DNA from: CAKRJP01 sp963597615 | GTDB taxonomy: Bacteria; Bacillota; Clostridia; Lachnospirales; Lachnospiraceae | Assembly: GCA_963597615.1 (NCBI GenBank) | Contig: CAVBQS010000011.1 | Coordinates: 1 to 64,000, forward strand | Length of the DNA stretch: 64,000 bases | Direction: 5' to 3' | Part shown: positions 7,303 through 15,454 of the stretch, one piece after another | Position numbering within the stretch: position 1 is the stretch's first letter | Layout: every line of letters begins with the position of its first letter | The notes under the pieces: generated by a model | Database searches by the model: none | What the model was told of the DNA's origin: nothing | What the model saw: only the letters and a program-made list of their open reading frames with translations | Program-made: the position numbers and the translations under genes

Positions 7303-9414
7303 ATGAGCGAAGCGATTAATGTATCAGCAATTTTTGGCGAAGACGTATTCAACGATGCAGTTATGCAGGAGCGCCTCCCGAAGAAGGTTTACAAAGATCT
7401 TAAGAAAACCATTGAAGAAGGCAAGGATCTGGATCTGGCAACAGCAGATGTTATTGCACATGAGATGAAAGAGTGGGCCATTGAGAAGGGCGCAACTCAC
7501 TATACTCACTGGTTCCAGCCTTTGACAGGAGTTACAGCAGAAAAACATGACTCCTTCATTTCTTCCCCATTACCGAATGGTAAGGTGCTTATGAGTTTCT
7601 CAGGTAAGGAACTTATTAAGGGCGAGCCAGATGCTTCATCTTTCCCATCCGGCGGACTTCGTGCAACATTTGAAGCCAGAGGCTATACTGCTTGGGATTG
7701 TACTTCACCAGCATTTGTAAGACATGATGCAGCAGGAGCAACCCTTTGCATCCCTACAGCATTTTGTTCCTACACAGGAGAAGCATTGGATCAAAAGACT
7801 CCTCTTCTTCGTTCTATGGAAGCAATCAACAAAGAGTCTCTTAGACTGCTCAAGCTTTTTGGAAATACAACAGCAAAGAAGGTAACTCCTTCTGTAGGAC
7901 CTGAGCAGGAATATTTCTTGGTAGATGCTGAGAAGTTCATGCAGAGAAAAGATTTAATCTACACAGGACGTACTCTTTTTGGAGCTATGCCACCAAAGGG
8001 ACAGGAATTAGATGACCACTACTTTGGAACTATCCGTCAGAGAATTGCAGCCTTTATGAAGGATGTTAATGAGGAACTTTGGAAGGTTGGTGTTACAGCT
8101 AAGACCCAGCATAACGAGGTTGCTCCTGCACAGCACGAGCTTGCTCCTATTTATGCAGAAGCTAATGTAGCTGTAGATCACAACCACTTAGTAATGCAGA
8201 CATTAAAGAGAGTTGCTTGCCAGCATGGAATGAAGTGCCTGCTTCATGAGAAACCATTTGCAGGTGTCAATGGATCTGGTAAGCACAACAACTGGTCTAT
8301 CACTACAGATGATGGATTAAACCTCTTAGATCCAGGTAAGAAGCCACACGAGAATACACAGTTCCTTTTGGTACTGGCTTGTATCTTAAAGGCAGTAGAT
8401 AAGCATGCAGACCTTCTTCGTGAGTCTGCAGCTGATCCGGGAAATGATCACAGACTTGGAGCAAATGAGGCACCTCCGGCTATTATCTCTATCTTCCTTG
8501 GAGAGCAGTTAGAGGATGTTATGCTTCAGCTTATTAACACAGGATCTGCAACTCACAGCTTAAAGGGTGGAAAGCTGGAGACAGGTGTAAGCACATTGCC
8601 AGATGTAAGCAAGGATGCAACAGACCGTAACAGAACCTCTCCATTTGCATTTACAGGAAATAAGTTCGAGTTCCGTATGGTAGGTTCTAGAGATTCTATT
8701 GCAGGACCAAACGTTGTTCTTAACACAATCGTAGCAGAGGCTTTTGCAGAGGCTTGTGACGCTCTCGAAGGAGCAGAGGACTTTGATACAGCTGTTATGG
8801 AATATGTTAAGAAGTGCTTCACAGACCATCAGAGAATCGTATTCAATGGAAACGGATATTCTGATGAATGGGTTGCTGAGGCTGAGAAACGTGGACTTCC
8901 AAACATCAAGTCTATGGTTGAGGCAATTCCTTCTCTTGTTAAAGAAGAGAACATTGCTATGTTTGAGAAGTTTGGTGTATTCACTAAGGCAGAGCTTGAG
9001 TCTCGTGCAGAGATTAAGTTTGAAAGCTATGCAAAGGCAATTAACATTGAAGCTCGTACTATGATCGATATGGCAAGCAAGCAGATTGTTCCTGCTATTA
9101 TGAAGAGTACTAAGACCTTGGCTGATACTGTACTTTCTGTAAAAGAAGCAGGAGTAGATCCAGTAGTTCAGAGCGATATCTTGAAGCAGGTATCTGACCT
9201 TCTTGTAGAGACAAAGAAAGCTTTGGAAGCTTTAAAAGAGATTACAGACAAGGCTGCAGCTATGGACGAAGGTGAAGAGCAGGCTAGATTCTATCACTTC
9301 GAAGTAGTTCCGGCAATGGATGCACTCCGTGCACCAGTAGACAAGCTGGAGATGATCATCGACAAGAAAGATTGGCCAATGCCATCTTACGGAGATTTGA
9401 TTTTCGAGGTTTAA
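7303..9414 (+). CDS. glnN: Glutamine synthetase type III
   Basis: A 703-residue type III glutamine synthetase, which joins ammonia to glutamate with ATP. Residues 50-500 carry the GS catalytic core, including GPEQEYFLVD and the substrate-binding NDHRLGANEAPPA. The long C-terminal helical extension is typical of the GSIII class and absent from GSI. I place the start at ATG 7303 with AAAGGAG at 7287-7293, giving the usual length; the reading frame is open further upstream but crosses the leader hairpin and both promoters. Expression probably depends on the two promoters and leader terminator upstream. Confidence 0.95.
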   Translation: MSEAINVSAIFGEDVFNDAVMQERLPKKVYKDLKKTIEEGKDLDLATADVIAHEMKEWAIEKGATHYTHWFQPLTGVTAEKHDSFISSPLPNGKVLMSFSGKELIKGEPDASSFPSGGLRATFEARGYTAWDCTSPAFVRHDAAGATLCIPTAFCSYTGEALDQKTPLLRSMEAINKESLRLLKLFGNTTAKKVTPSVGPEQEYFLVDAEKFMQRKDLIYTGRTLFGAMPPKGQELDDHYFGTIRQRIAAFMKDVNEELWKVGVTAKTQHNEVAPAQHELAPIYAEANVAVDHNHLVMQTLKRVACQHGMKCLLHEKPFAGVNGSGKHNNWSITTDDGLNLLDPGKKPHENTQFLLVLACILKAVDKHADLLRESAADPGNDHRLGANEAPPAIISIFLGEQLEDVMLQLINTGSATHSLKGGKLETGVSTLPDVSKDATDRNRTSPFAFTGNKFEFRMVGSRDSIAGPNVVLNTIVAEAFAEACDALEGAEDFDTAVMEYVKKCFTDHQRIVFNGNGYSDEWVAEAEKRGLPNIKSMVEAIPSLVKEENIAMFEKFGVFTKAELESRAEIKFESYAKAINIEARTMIDMASKQIVPAIMKSTKTLADTVLSVKEAGVDPVVQSDILKQVSDLLVETKKALEALKEITDKAAAMDEGEEQARFYHFEVVPAMDALRAPVDKLEMIIDKKDWPMPSYGDLIFEV

Positions 9415-9450
9415 TATCATCTTTTAGATAAAATTTAACACAAAAATATT

Positions 9451-9510
9451 AAGGACCTTGGACTTGGAATGGACACATATGTGTGATATTCTAGGTCTGA
9501 GGTTCTTTTT
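9451..9510 (+). terminator. Terminator of glnN
   Basis: A long imperfect stem joins AAGGACCTTGGACTTGGAAT to ATTCTAGGTCTGAGGTTCTT, with an inner ACACATATGTGT, and ends in a T-run. Confidence 0.75.
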
Positions 9511-9579
9511 GATTTTATAATAGAATTTCTCATTATATAAAATGGACTTAAGTTGATTGTATAAATAAGGAGAAGTTAA

Positions 9580-10074
9580 ATGGGTAAGATAGAATTTTTG
9601 GAAAAATTGGGAAAAGCTCTGGGAAATGATCTTAGTGCACCGGTGGTGCAGGGGCATGTAAGATATTATAGCCAGTATATTTCTGATGAGATGGCAAAAG
9701 GAAGAAGCGAGAAAGAGGTCGTAGAGGAATTAGGAGATCCTTGGGCCATTGCCAGAAATATTATTGATGTAGAGGGTAACAAAAGTGAAAATTCTAGAAC
9801 TGGTGTATATGAGGAGACTAGCGGAAATTACAGCTCTTACGGATCAGAAGCTTCCTATGGCGCTGGCTATGATTCTGAGGGGAATTTCTCAGGTGGGAAT
9901 AAGCCTGTTGGAAAATGGAGCTTGATTTTATTTGCTGTGGGAGTTCTTGCGGTCTTGGCCCTGATTATTGCAATTATTGGGGGCATTATCAGTATTTTGG
10001 CGCCGATTATTATTCCGATTTTGGTGATTGTACTTTTGATTCAGTTGATTCGGCTGATTACCAGAGGATGGTAG
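9580..10074 (+). CDS. HAAS/DUF1700-domain membrane protein
   Basis: A 164-residue protein of unknown specific function. Residues 1-62 resemble the HAAS (DUF1700) domain: MGKIEFLEKLGKAL at the N-terminus and ELGDPWAIARNIID at the end of the bundle. A Gly/Ser/Tyr-rich linker (about 63-108) leads to two hydrophobic segments at about 113-158. HAAS proteins are commonly partnered with PadR-type regulators, but no PadR gene is adjacent here. AAGGAGAAG precedes the ATG. A terminator follows, so it is a single-gene unit. Confidence 0.7.
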   Translation: MGKIEFLEKLGKALGNDLSAPVVQGHVRYYSQYISDEMAKGRSEKEVVEELGDPWAIARNIIDVEGNKSENSRTGVYEETSGNYSSYGSEASYGAGYDSEGNFSGGNKPVGKWSLILFAVGVLAVLALIIAIIGGIISILAPIIIPILVIVLLIQLIRLITRGW

Positions 10075-10146
10075 AGGCAGATAGCCAGAGCAGATATCCT
10101 AAAACAAAGGGAATTTTATTTGGGTTGAAATTTCCTACTATAAAGT

Positions 10147-10177
10147 AAAAGACCGATGGGGGAGCCATCGGTCTTTT
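10147..10177 (+). terminator. Terminator after the HAAS-domain gene
   Basis: AAAAGACCGATGG and CCATCGGTCTTTT form a perfect 13-bp stem with a 5-base loop; the A and T runs make it potentially bidirectional. Confidence 0.85.
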
Positions 10178-10336
10178 GAGGGGAGTATAAATAATTAATA
10201 AGGGGTTGTAGAAAGTGTTCTTTCTACATTCACTAGTATAATATAGACATGACTAAAAAGCAAGAACAAAAATTATTATTTTCTTAAGTTTTACATAAGA
10301 TAATAATACAATAGAGAATTTGTGGAGAAGTAGTTT

Positions 10337-11479
10337 ATGAAGATGATGGAATTAATCGCTCCCTGCCATTTTGGCCTGGAAGCGGTATTAAAAAGAGAGA
10401 TTATTGACCTGGGATATGACGTATCGGAGGTAGAAGATGGACGAGTGACATTCCTTGGGGATGCTGAGGCTATTTGCAGGGCCAATATATTCTTAAGAAC
10501 AGCAGAACGTATTTTACTGAAGGTGGGAAGATTTAAGGCGGAAAGCTTTGATGAATTGTTTGAGAAAACAAGAGCTCTTCCCTGGGAAAATTATATTCCG
10601 AAAAATGGAAAATTTTGGGTTACTAAGGCAGCCTCTGTAAAGAGTAAGTTATTTAGTCCCTCGGATATTCAGTCCATTATGAAGAAGGCTATGGTAAGAA
10701 GGCTTCAGGAATACTACGGAATCAGCTGGTTTGAGGAAAAAGGAGCTTCCTATCCGGTGCGAGTATTTCTCAAGAAAGATATTGTAACGATTGGAATCGA
10801 TACTTCCGGGGTTTCCCTCCATAAAAGGGGTTACCGTGAAGTGTCAGGAAAGGCTCCGATTACGGAAACTTTGGCAGCTTCTTTAATTATGTTGACTCCG
10901 TGGCGTAAGGATCGTATTTTCGTAGATCCTTTTTGTGGTAGTGGTACATTTCCTATAGAGGCGGCTATGATGGCGGCCAATATTGCCCCTGGAATGAATC
11001 GGGAGTTTACAGCGGAAAAGTGGTCCAATGTGATTCCAAAGAAGCTTTGGTACGATACCATAGAGGAGGCCAATGACCTGGTAGATGATCAGATTGAAGT
11101 GGATATTCAAGGCTATGACCTAGATGGATCTGTGGTGAAGATTGCAAGAAGAAATGCCAGAGAGGCAGGAGTAGACCATCTGATTCATTTTCAAGAAAGA
11201 GATGTAAAGGATCTAAGCCATCCCAAGAAATATGGATTTATTATTACAAATCCTCCTTATGGAGAGCGGTTAGAGGATAAGAGCACCTTGCCTGCCCTTT
11301 ATAAAGCCTTTGGGGATAGCTATAGAAGTTTGGATTCTTGGTCCGCTTACATGATTACTTCCTATGATGAGGCGGAAAAATATTTTGGAAGAAAAGCAGA
11401 TAAAAACCGTAAGATTTACAATGGAATGCTAAAAACCTATTTCTATCAATTTTTAGGACCAAAGCCTCCCAAAAAATAG
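10337..11479 (+). CDS. THUMP-domain class I RNA methyltransferase (RlmL/YpsC family)
   Basis: A 380-residue SAM-dependent methyltransferase, most likely modifying guanine N2 in 23S rRNA. An N-terminal THUMP-type RNA-binding region (about 55-160) is followed by a Rossmann methyltransferase with DPFCGSGTFPIEAAMMA, which is shared with the RlmL N-terminal half and Bacillus YpsC. The catalytic motif is TNPPYGERL. GTGGAG lies before the ATG. rdgB follows after about 50 bases, and the pair with the phosphodiesterase looks like one operon. The exact modified base is inferred from family only. Confidence 0.88.
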   Translation: MKMMELIAPCHFGLEAVLKREIIDLGYDVSEVEDGRVTFLGDAEAICRANIFLRTAERILLKVGRFKAESFDELFEKTRALPWENYIPKNGKFWVTKAASVKSKLFSPSDIQSIMKKAMVRRLQEYYGISWFEEKGASYPVRVFLKKDIVTIGIDTSGVSLHKRGYREVSGKAPITETLAASLIMLTPWRKDRIFVDPFCGSGTFPIEAAMMAANIAPGMNREFTAEKWSNVIPKKLWYDTIEEANDLVDDQIEVDIQGYDLDGSVVKIARRNAREAGVDHLIHFQERDVKDLSHPKKYGFIITNPPYGERLEDKSTLPALYKAFGDSYRSLDSWSAYMITSYDEAEKYFGRKADKNRKIYNGMLKTYFYQFLGPKPPKK

Positions 11480-11531
11480 GGATGGGGAATCCTAAGAAGT
11501 AGTGGAAATGATTTAGATGAGGGAAAATGAT

Positions 11532-12158
11532 ATGGATAAAATAATATTTGCAACTGGAAATGAGCACAAGATGAAGGAAATCCGTATGATCCTTGAGGAT
11601 TTAGGCTGTGAGATCCTGTCTCAGAAGGAGGCGGGGATTTCTGCAAATGTAGTGGAAGATGGAACAAGCTTTGAAGAGAATGCTTTGATCAAAGCCACAG
11701 AGATTGGAAAAATCGCCCATGAAATGCCTATATATAAGAATACAGTGATTCTAGCAGATGATTCAGGCCTGGAGATTGATTGTTTAAATAAGGAGCCAGG
11801 GATCTACTCTGCCAGGTATATGGGGGAGGATACCTCCTATGATATTAAGAATCAAGCTTTATTAGACCGCTTGGAAGGGGCGCCTGATGAGAAGCGTACA
11901 GCCCGTTTTGTCTGCGCCATAGCAGCCTGCCTGCCAGATGGATCTACAAAGGTAGTGCGAGGCACTATGGAGGGCCGAATTGGATATGAAATTGCGGGAG
12001 AAAATGGATTTGGCTACGACCCTATTTTCTTTTTACCGGAATGTGGATGCACCAGCGCGGAAATTTCGCCGGAAAAGAAGAATGAACTAAGCCATAGGGG
12101 ACAGGGACTTCGAAAAATGAAGGAGATATTAGAAAAAAATGAAAATTTTAATCGTTAG
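11532..12158 (+). CDS. rdgB: Non-canonical purine NTP pyrophosphatase (RdgB/HAM1)
   Basis: RdgB/HAM1 hydrolyses ITP, dITP and XTP to the monophosphate, keeping deaminated purines out of nucleic acids. The 208-residue product has the signature FATGNEHKMKEI, the catalytic-base region ADDSGLEIDCL, EPGIYSARYMG and FGYDPIFF. I prefer ATG 11532, because GAGGG at 11519-11523 is well spaced for it; ATG 11517 is in frame and possible but lacks a clear ribosome-binding site. The last 20 bases overlap the next gene, implying translational coupling. Confidence 0.95.
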   Translation: MDKIIFATGNEHKMKEIRMILEDLGCEILSQKEAGISANVVEDGTSFEENALIKATEIGKIAHEMPIYKNTVILADDSGLEIDCLNKEPGIYSARYMGEDTSYDIKNQALLDRLEGAPDEKRTARFVCAIAACLPDGSTKVVRGTMEGRIGYEIAGENGFGYDPIFFLPECGCTSAEISPEKKNELSHRGQGLRKMKEILEKNENFNR

Positions 12159-12624
12159 TGATACCCATGGAGCTCATGGGAATTTGGATATAGCAATGGA
12201 GGAGGAAGCTCCTTTTGATATGATGATCCATTTGGGAGATGTGCAGGACGGGCAGCATTATATAGAAGCTGTCACGGACTGCCCCTTACATATGGTTCAG
12301 GGAAACAATGATTTTTTTGCAGACATTCCATCAGACAAGGAGATTAAGATTGGAGGCCACAGAGCTTTTTTAACCCACGGTCATGGATACAGGGTGTATA
12401 TGGGAGAGGAGACCTTGGTGCGGGAGGCAAAAAGGCGGCAGGCAGACATTGCAATGTATGGCCATACTCATATTCCTTCTATTAGAGAAAAGGATGGAAT
12501 TTTGGTATTAAATCCAGGGAGCCTACGCTATCCAAGACAGGAAGGAAGGCTTCCAAGCTACATCGTTATGAAGGTGGAAAATGGCCGAAAAATAGAGGCA
12601 GAAATTAAATATATAAAAAAATAA
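12139..12624 (+). CDS. YfcE/MJ0936-family metallophosphoesterase
   Basis: A 161-residue calcineurin-like phosphodiesterase. The metal-binding motifs are in order: DTHG near residue 8, GDVQD, GNND, HGHGYR and GHTH. Related YfcE enzymes hydrolyse phosphodiesters such as bis-pNPP with manganese; the natural substrate is unknown. The ATG lies inside the end of rdgB (20-base overlap), a pairing common in Firmicutes. A T-rich stretch follows the stop, just before the tRNA-cluster promoter. Confidence 0.92.
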   Translation: MKILIVSDTHGAHGNLDIAMEEEAPFDMMIHLGDVQDGQHYIEAVTDCPLHMVQGNNDFFADIPSDKEIKIGGHRAFLTHGHGYRVYMGEETLVREAKRRQADIAMYGHTHIPSIREKDGILVLNPGSLRYPRQEGRLPSYIVMKVENGRKIEAEIKYIKK

Positions 12625-12642
12625 TTTTTTTTCAAAAAGTTG

Positions 12643-12671
12643 TTGACAGTTTGGGAACCTCGAGATATAAT
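12643..12671 (+). promoter_or_regulatory. Consensus promoter of the six-tRNA cluster
   Basis: A perfect TTGACA (12643-12648), a 17-base spacer and a perfect TATAAT (12666-12671). Confidence 0.9.
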
Positions 12672-12725
12672 ATCAAATGTGTCACGGACAGGGCAACAAA
12701 ATAACAACTGTTCGAGACAATCCTT

Positions 12726-12800
12726 CGGGGTGTGGCTCAGCTTGGCTAGAGCGCCTGGTTTGGGACCAGGAGGTCGCAGGTTCGAATCCTGTCACCCCGA
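12726..12800 (+). tRNA. tRNA-Pro (anticodon TGG)
   Basis: Acceptor CGGGGTG pairs with CACCCCG. Anticodon stem CCTGG/CCAGG encloses TTTGGGA, giving TGG. The T loop is TTCGAAT and the discriminator A. No CCA is encoded. Confidence 0.95.
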
Positions 12801-12807
12801 TCATTTT

Positions 12808-12878
12808 GCGGGTGTAGTTCAATGGTAGAACACCAGCCTTCCAAGCTGGATACGTGGGTTCGATTCCCATCACCCGCT
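12808..12878 (+). tRNA. tRNA-Gly (anticodon TCC)
   Basis: Acceptor GCGGGTG pairs with CACCCGC. Anticodon stem CCAGC/GCTGG encloses CTTCCAA, giving TCC. Discriminator T; no CCA encoded. Confidence 0.95.
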
Positions 12879-12936
12879 TTCTTAAGGCCTTTTTTAAGCC
12901 TTGAGGAAAGTATAGTTCTAATGAGAGCTGTCTTAT

Positions 12937-13010
12937 GAGTCTGTAGCTCAGCTGGATAGAGCAACGGCCTTCTAAGCCGTAGGTCGAGGGTTCGAATCCC
13001 CCCAGGCTCG
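12937..13010 (+). tRNA. tRNA-Arg (anticodon TCT)
   Basis: Acceptor GAGTCTG pairs with CAGGCTC. Anticodon stem ACGGC/GCCGT encloses CTTCTAA, giving TCT. The T stem GAGGG/CCCCC contains an A-C mismatch at its second pair. Discriminator G; no CCA encoded. Confidence 0.93.
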
Positions 13011-13080
13011 TTAGAACCACACTAAAATTGAATAAGGTACTTAGTTGGACAACATAAGATAGTTCGATAAGTCATAATAT

Positions 13081-13155
13081 GGTGGGTATGGTGCAGTTGG
13101 TTAGCGCGCCAGATTGTGGTTCTGGATATCAAGGGTTCGAGTCCCTTTACCCACC
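13081..13155 (+). tRNA. tRNA-His (anticodon GTG)
   Basis: The eight-base acceptor GGTGGGTA/TACCCACC includes the extra G at -1 typical of tRNA-His. Anticodon stem CCAGA/TCTGG encloses TTGTGGT, giving GTG. No CCA encoded. Confidence 0.95.
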
Positions 13156-13174
13156 TTCCTTAAAAAAATGATGA

Positions 13175-13246
13175 TGGGCTATCGCCAAGCGGTAAGGCAC
13201 AGGACTTTGACTCCTGCATTCGCTGGTTCGAATCCAGCTAGCCCAG
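13175..13246 (+). tRNA. tRNA-Gln (anticodon TTG)
   Basis: Acceptor TGGGCTA pairs with TAGCCCA. Anticodon stem CAGGA/TCCTG encloses CTTTGAC, giving TTG. Discriminator G; no CCA encoded. Confidence 0.95.
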
Positions 13247-13251
13247 TTTAT

Positions 13252-13324
13252 GGGCGTGTAGCTCAGGTGGTAGAGCACTTGACTTTTAATCAAGTTGTCC
13301 GGGGTTCGAATCCCCGCACGCTCA
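13252..13324 (+). tRNA. tRNA-Lys (anticodon TTT)
   Basis: Acceptor GGGCGTG pairs with CACGCTC (one G-U). Anticodon stem CTTGA/TCAAG encloses CTTTTAA, giving TTT. Discriminator A; no CCA encoded. Confidence 0.95.
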
Positions 13325-13328
13325 CTTA

Positions 13329-13363
13329 AAATCAGCAAGTATGATTACTTGCTGATTTTTTTT
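13329..13363 (+). terminator. Terminator of the tRNA cluster
   Basis: AAATCAGCAAGTA pairs with TACTTGCTGATTT around a short loop, then eight T residues. Confidence 0.9.
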
Positions 13364-13507
13364 CTGTTTTGATCGGGGATTTTTGGAATCTATATAATTT
13401 GAAAAAAATGTGAAAATTATTAGCCTTCCATTTAAAGTCTTTCGTATATATGGTATAAGTAACATACAAAAGCTTAACATACAAAGTATTAGCAAAGGGG
13501 TGGTAGT

Positions 13508-13660
13508 ATGAAGAAATTTTTAACAAAGAAAATTGTAGGTTGCGTAGTAGCATCAACTGTTTTAGGAGCATTGGCACTTGGAACTTTTGCAGCAGTAGAT
13601 ACTGTGACTCATCGCTTAGACAGAAGTAGCCAATCGGTATCTATTATGAGACCGAGATAA
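13508..13660 (+). CDS. Small exported peptide, 50 residues, unknown function
   Basis: A short ORF with AAAGGGGTGG just before its ATG and a dedicated terminator 10 bases after its stop, so I regard it as a real gene. The peptide begins MKKFLTKKIVG, continues with a hydrophobic stretch (residues about 9-30, ending TFAA) and ends in a polar, Arg-rich tail of about 20 residues (DTVTHRLDRSSQ, then IMRPR). This is the build of a signal peptide plus short mature peptide, or of a single-pass membrane peptide. A diguanylate cyclase gene follows. I recognise no family. Confidence 0.6.
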   Translation: MKKFLTKKIVGCVVASTVLGALALGTFAAVDTVTHRLDRSSQSVSIMRPR

Positions 13661-13670
13661 GGACGTATGG

Positions 13671-13708
13671 AAATGGACTACCGCCTGATCAATCGGTAGT
13701 CCATTTTT
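13671..13708 (+). terminator. Terminator after the small exported peptide
   Basis: AAATGGACTACCG pairs perfectly with CGGTAGTCCATTT, followed by further T residues. Confidence 0.85.
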
Positions 13709-13840
13709 ATACTTTTTAGAGATATATATGGTAAAATGATAATTGAATTCAATTAATTACCATGGTAGACTTGTAGTATTAGAAAAATAAAGAACTACCT
13801 TACATATCAACAAGTTTAGATGTGATGAAGGGAGATACTT

Positions 13841-15082
13841 ATGGATTTGCAGTATACCACAACTATATATTTTGCAGTTGTAGCATTGATAACGCTTCGG
13901 ATGATGATCCAAGGGAATGCACTTTTAGAACAAGACAAGAAGACGGAATTTACTGGTATTATTTTAGTAGTTATTGTGGCGGCTATCACTGAATGGCTGG
14001 GGGTTAGCTTAAACGGTGCGCCACTTCAGTTTAAAAATATACATATTATTGCAAGGGCAGTAGAGCATTCGCTGATTCCGCTGATTATAGTTTTTTTCGT
14101 AGGGGTAGTTTCTGAAGAAGCTGAGGATATAGATCATTCTTATCATAAAGAGGTGGAGTTTGCGCAAGGTAAAGAAGGGGCGCAAGCATTTGGATATGCT
14201 ACAGAGAAGGCTAATTGGGGCTATAAAAAGTGGTATACGACCCTTACAAAGACTCAGATATATCTTCTTCGACTTTTATCTTTTCATGCTGTTTTAGAAG
14301 GCATTTCCTGTTTCACAGGATTTATCTTTTTTGTAGATGAAAGAAATATGTATCATCATGGCGGATGGTATTGGATCTATGTTTTGTTTTATGTAGGCTG
14401 TGGCTTATATTATGTTTGGGAGGTCAGCAAATTTTCCAAACGCTATCAGGCAGAAAATCGATGGGTTATGGTTATGATGATTCTTTTATTTGTAACCGGC
14501 ATGGGATTTAGTTTAATTAGTAATGAGCTTCGTTGTGCCTATATTTCTATGGCTCTGGTGATTTTATTCTTTTATATGTATTATACTGGCGTTATTGAGG
14601 CTAGAGATGGGCTTACAGGACTTTTGAACCGAAGAAGCTATGAAAGTCGCATTGACAGCGTACGTAAGCCTGTAATGGTCTTGTTCTTTGATGTAGATGA
14701 TTTTAAATCCATCAATGATAAGTATGGGCATCAATTTGGAGATAAGGTCTTAAAGTGTATTGCAGATGTGCTGCGGGAAGTCTATGGATTATCTGGATTC
14801 AATGGATCCTGTTATCGGATCGGGGGAGATGAATTTTGTGTGATTATTCCTTGCCAGGAGCGATTGACAAAGGAACTTATGTCGTCTTTGAATCATCGCT
14901 TTGTTAGACAGTTGGATAAGAAGAGAGAAAGAGAACCTTTGCTTCCTTGGGTTTCTGTGGGATACAGTGCATATGAACCAGGTGTTAATGATATGGAGAT
15001 TGCCATTAAGGAAGCGGACGAATCTATGTATGAATGGAAGCAGAAACGAAAGCAGAGAGAAAACAAAAAGGTCGTTAGATAA
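13841..15082 (+). CDS. Membrane-bound GGDEF diguanylate cyclase
   Basis: A 413-residue protein that probably makes cyclic di-GMP from two GTP. The first 250 residues hold about six to seven hydrophobic segments with a His-rich loop (HSYHKE, YHHGGWYW), an unrecognised sensor. The GGDEF domain (about 255-405) has DGLTGLLNRR, the metal-binding FFDVDDFKSIND and an intact GGDEF at 328-332, so it should be active. The inhibitory RxxD I-site expected nine residues before GGDEF is absent, so product inhibition may be lost. The ATG follows GAAGGGAGA. The last codons form the left arm of its own terminator. Confidence 0.92.
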   Translation: MDLQYTTTIYFAVVALITLRMMIQGNALLEQDKKTEFTGIILVVIVAAITEWLGVSLNGAPLQFKNIHIIARAVEHSLIPLIIVFFVGVVSEEAEDIDHSYHKEVEFAQGKEGAQAFGYATEKANWGYKKWYTTLTKTQIYLLRLLSFHAVLEGISCFTGFIFFVDERNMYHHGGWYWIYVLFYVGCGLYYVWEVSKFSKRYQAENRWVMVMMILLFVTGMGFSLISNELRCAYISMALVILFFYMYYTGVIEARDGLTGLLNRRSYESRIDSVRKPVMVLFFDVDDFKSINDKYGHQFGDKVLKCIADVLREVYGLSGFNGSCYRIGGDEFCVIIPCQERLTKELMSSLNHRFVRQLDKKREREPLLPWVSVGYSAYEPGVNDMEIAIKEADESMYEWKQKRKQRENKKVVR

Positions 15083-15103
15083 AACCTAACGACCTTTTTT
15101 TAA
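15066..15103 (+). terminator. Terminator overlapping the diguanylate cyclase stop codon
   Basis: AAAAGGTCGTTAG pairs with CTAACGACCTTTT. The left arm encodes the C-terminal residues and the right arm is followed by T residues. Confidence 0.85.
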
Positions 15104-15105
15104 AA

Positions 15106-15186
15106 TGCGGATGACAGGACTTGAACCTGCACGTCGGGGACACTAGATCCTAAGTCTAGCGCGTCTGCCAATTCCGCCACATCCGC
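15106..15186 (-). tRNA. tRNA-Leu (anticodon TAG)
   Basis: On the minus strand, acceptor GCGGATG pairs with CATCCGC. Anticodon stem CTAGA/TCTAG encloses CTTAGGA, giving TAG. A long class II variable arm and the T loop TTCAAGT follow; discriminator A. No CCA encoded. Confidence 0.93.
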
Positions 15187-15195
15187 ATAAATGAT

Positions 15196-15211
15196 GGGTC
15201 GTTTTCGACCC
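15196..15211 (-). repeat. Perfect hairpin in the tRNA-Leu leader
   Basis: GGGTCG and CGACCC flank TTTT. The hairpin lies between the tRNA-Leu promoter and the mature 5' end, so it would be in the precursor removed by RNase P. Confidence 0.7.
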
Positions 15212-15220
15212 GCATGTAAT

Positions 15221-15249
15221 ATAATACTGAAATGTAAGAGGTTTGTCAA
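15221..15249 (-). promoter_or_regulatory. Promoter of tRNA-Leu
   Basis: On the minus strand, TTGACA (15244-15249) and TATTAT (15221-15226) are separated by 17 bases. Confidence 0.85.
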
Positions 15250-15290
15250 GAGAAAATATAATTTTGTGAAAATTGTGCAAAATCTCAAGA

Positions 15291-15304
15291 GACCGCAGTC
15301 TCTT
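15291..15304. repeat. Operator-like 14-mer, copy 1 (GACCGCAGTCTCTT)
   Basis: This copy sits inside a perfect inverted repeat (AAGAGAC CGCA GTCTCTT, 15287-15304). It differs at one base from the 14-mer at 15398-15411, 107 bases downstream. Confidence 0.6.
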
Positions 15305-15395
15305 AAAATAATAAAATCCACATAAAATTGTTTTACAATGTCAAATTAACCCAATAAAACCGTAAATACAGAGGCTGTTTTGTGAGAAATAACAG

Positions 15396-15424
15396 TTGAC
15401 CGCGGTCTCTTCCGAGAGTATCAT
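15396..15424 (+). promoter_or_regulatory. Promoter of the amino-acid ABC operon
   Basis: TTGACC (15396-15401), a 17-base spacer and TATCAT (15419-15424). The palindrome GACCGCGGTC (15398-15407) overlaps the -35 box. Confidence 0.7.
15398..15411. repeat. Operator-like 14-mer, copy 2 (GACCGCGGTCTCTT)
   Basis: This copy contains a perfect 10-base palindrome overlapping the -35 hexamer of the ABC operon promoter, which suggests a regulator-binding site. Copy 1 is at 15291-15304. Confidence 0.55.
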
Positions 15425-15454
15425 GATAGCAAGTTCAGAGAGCACATTGAAAAC

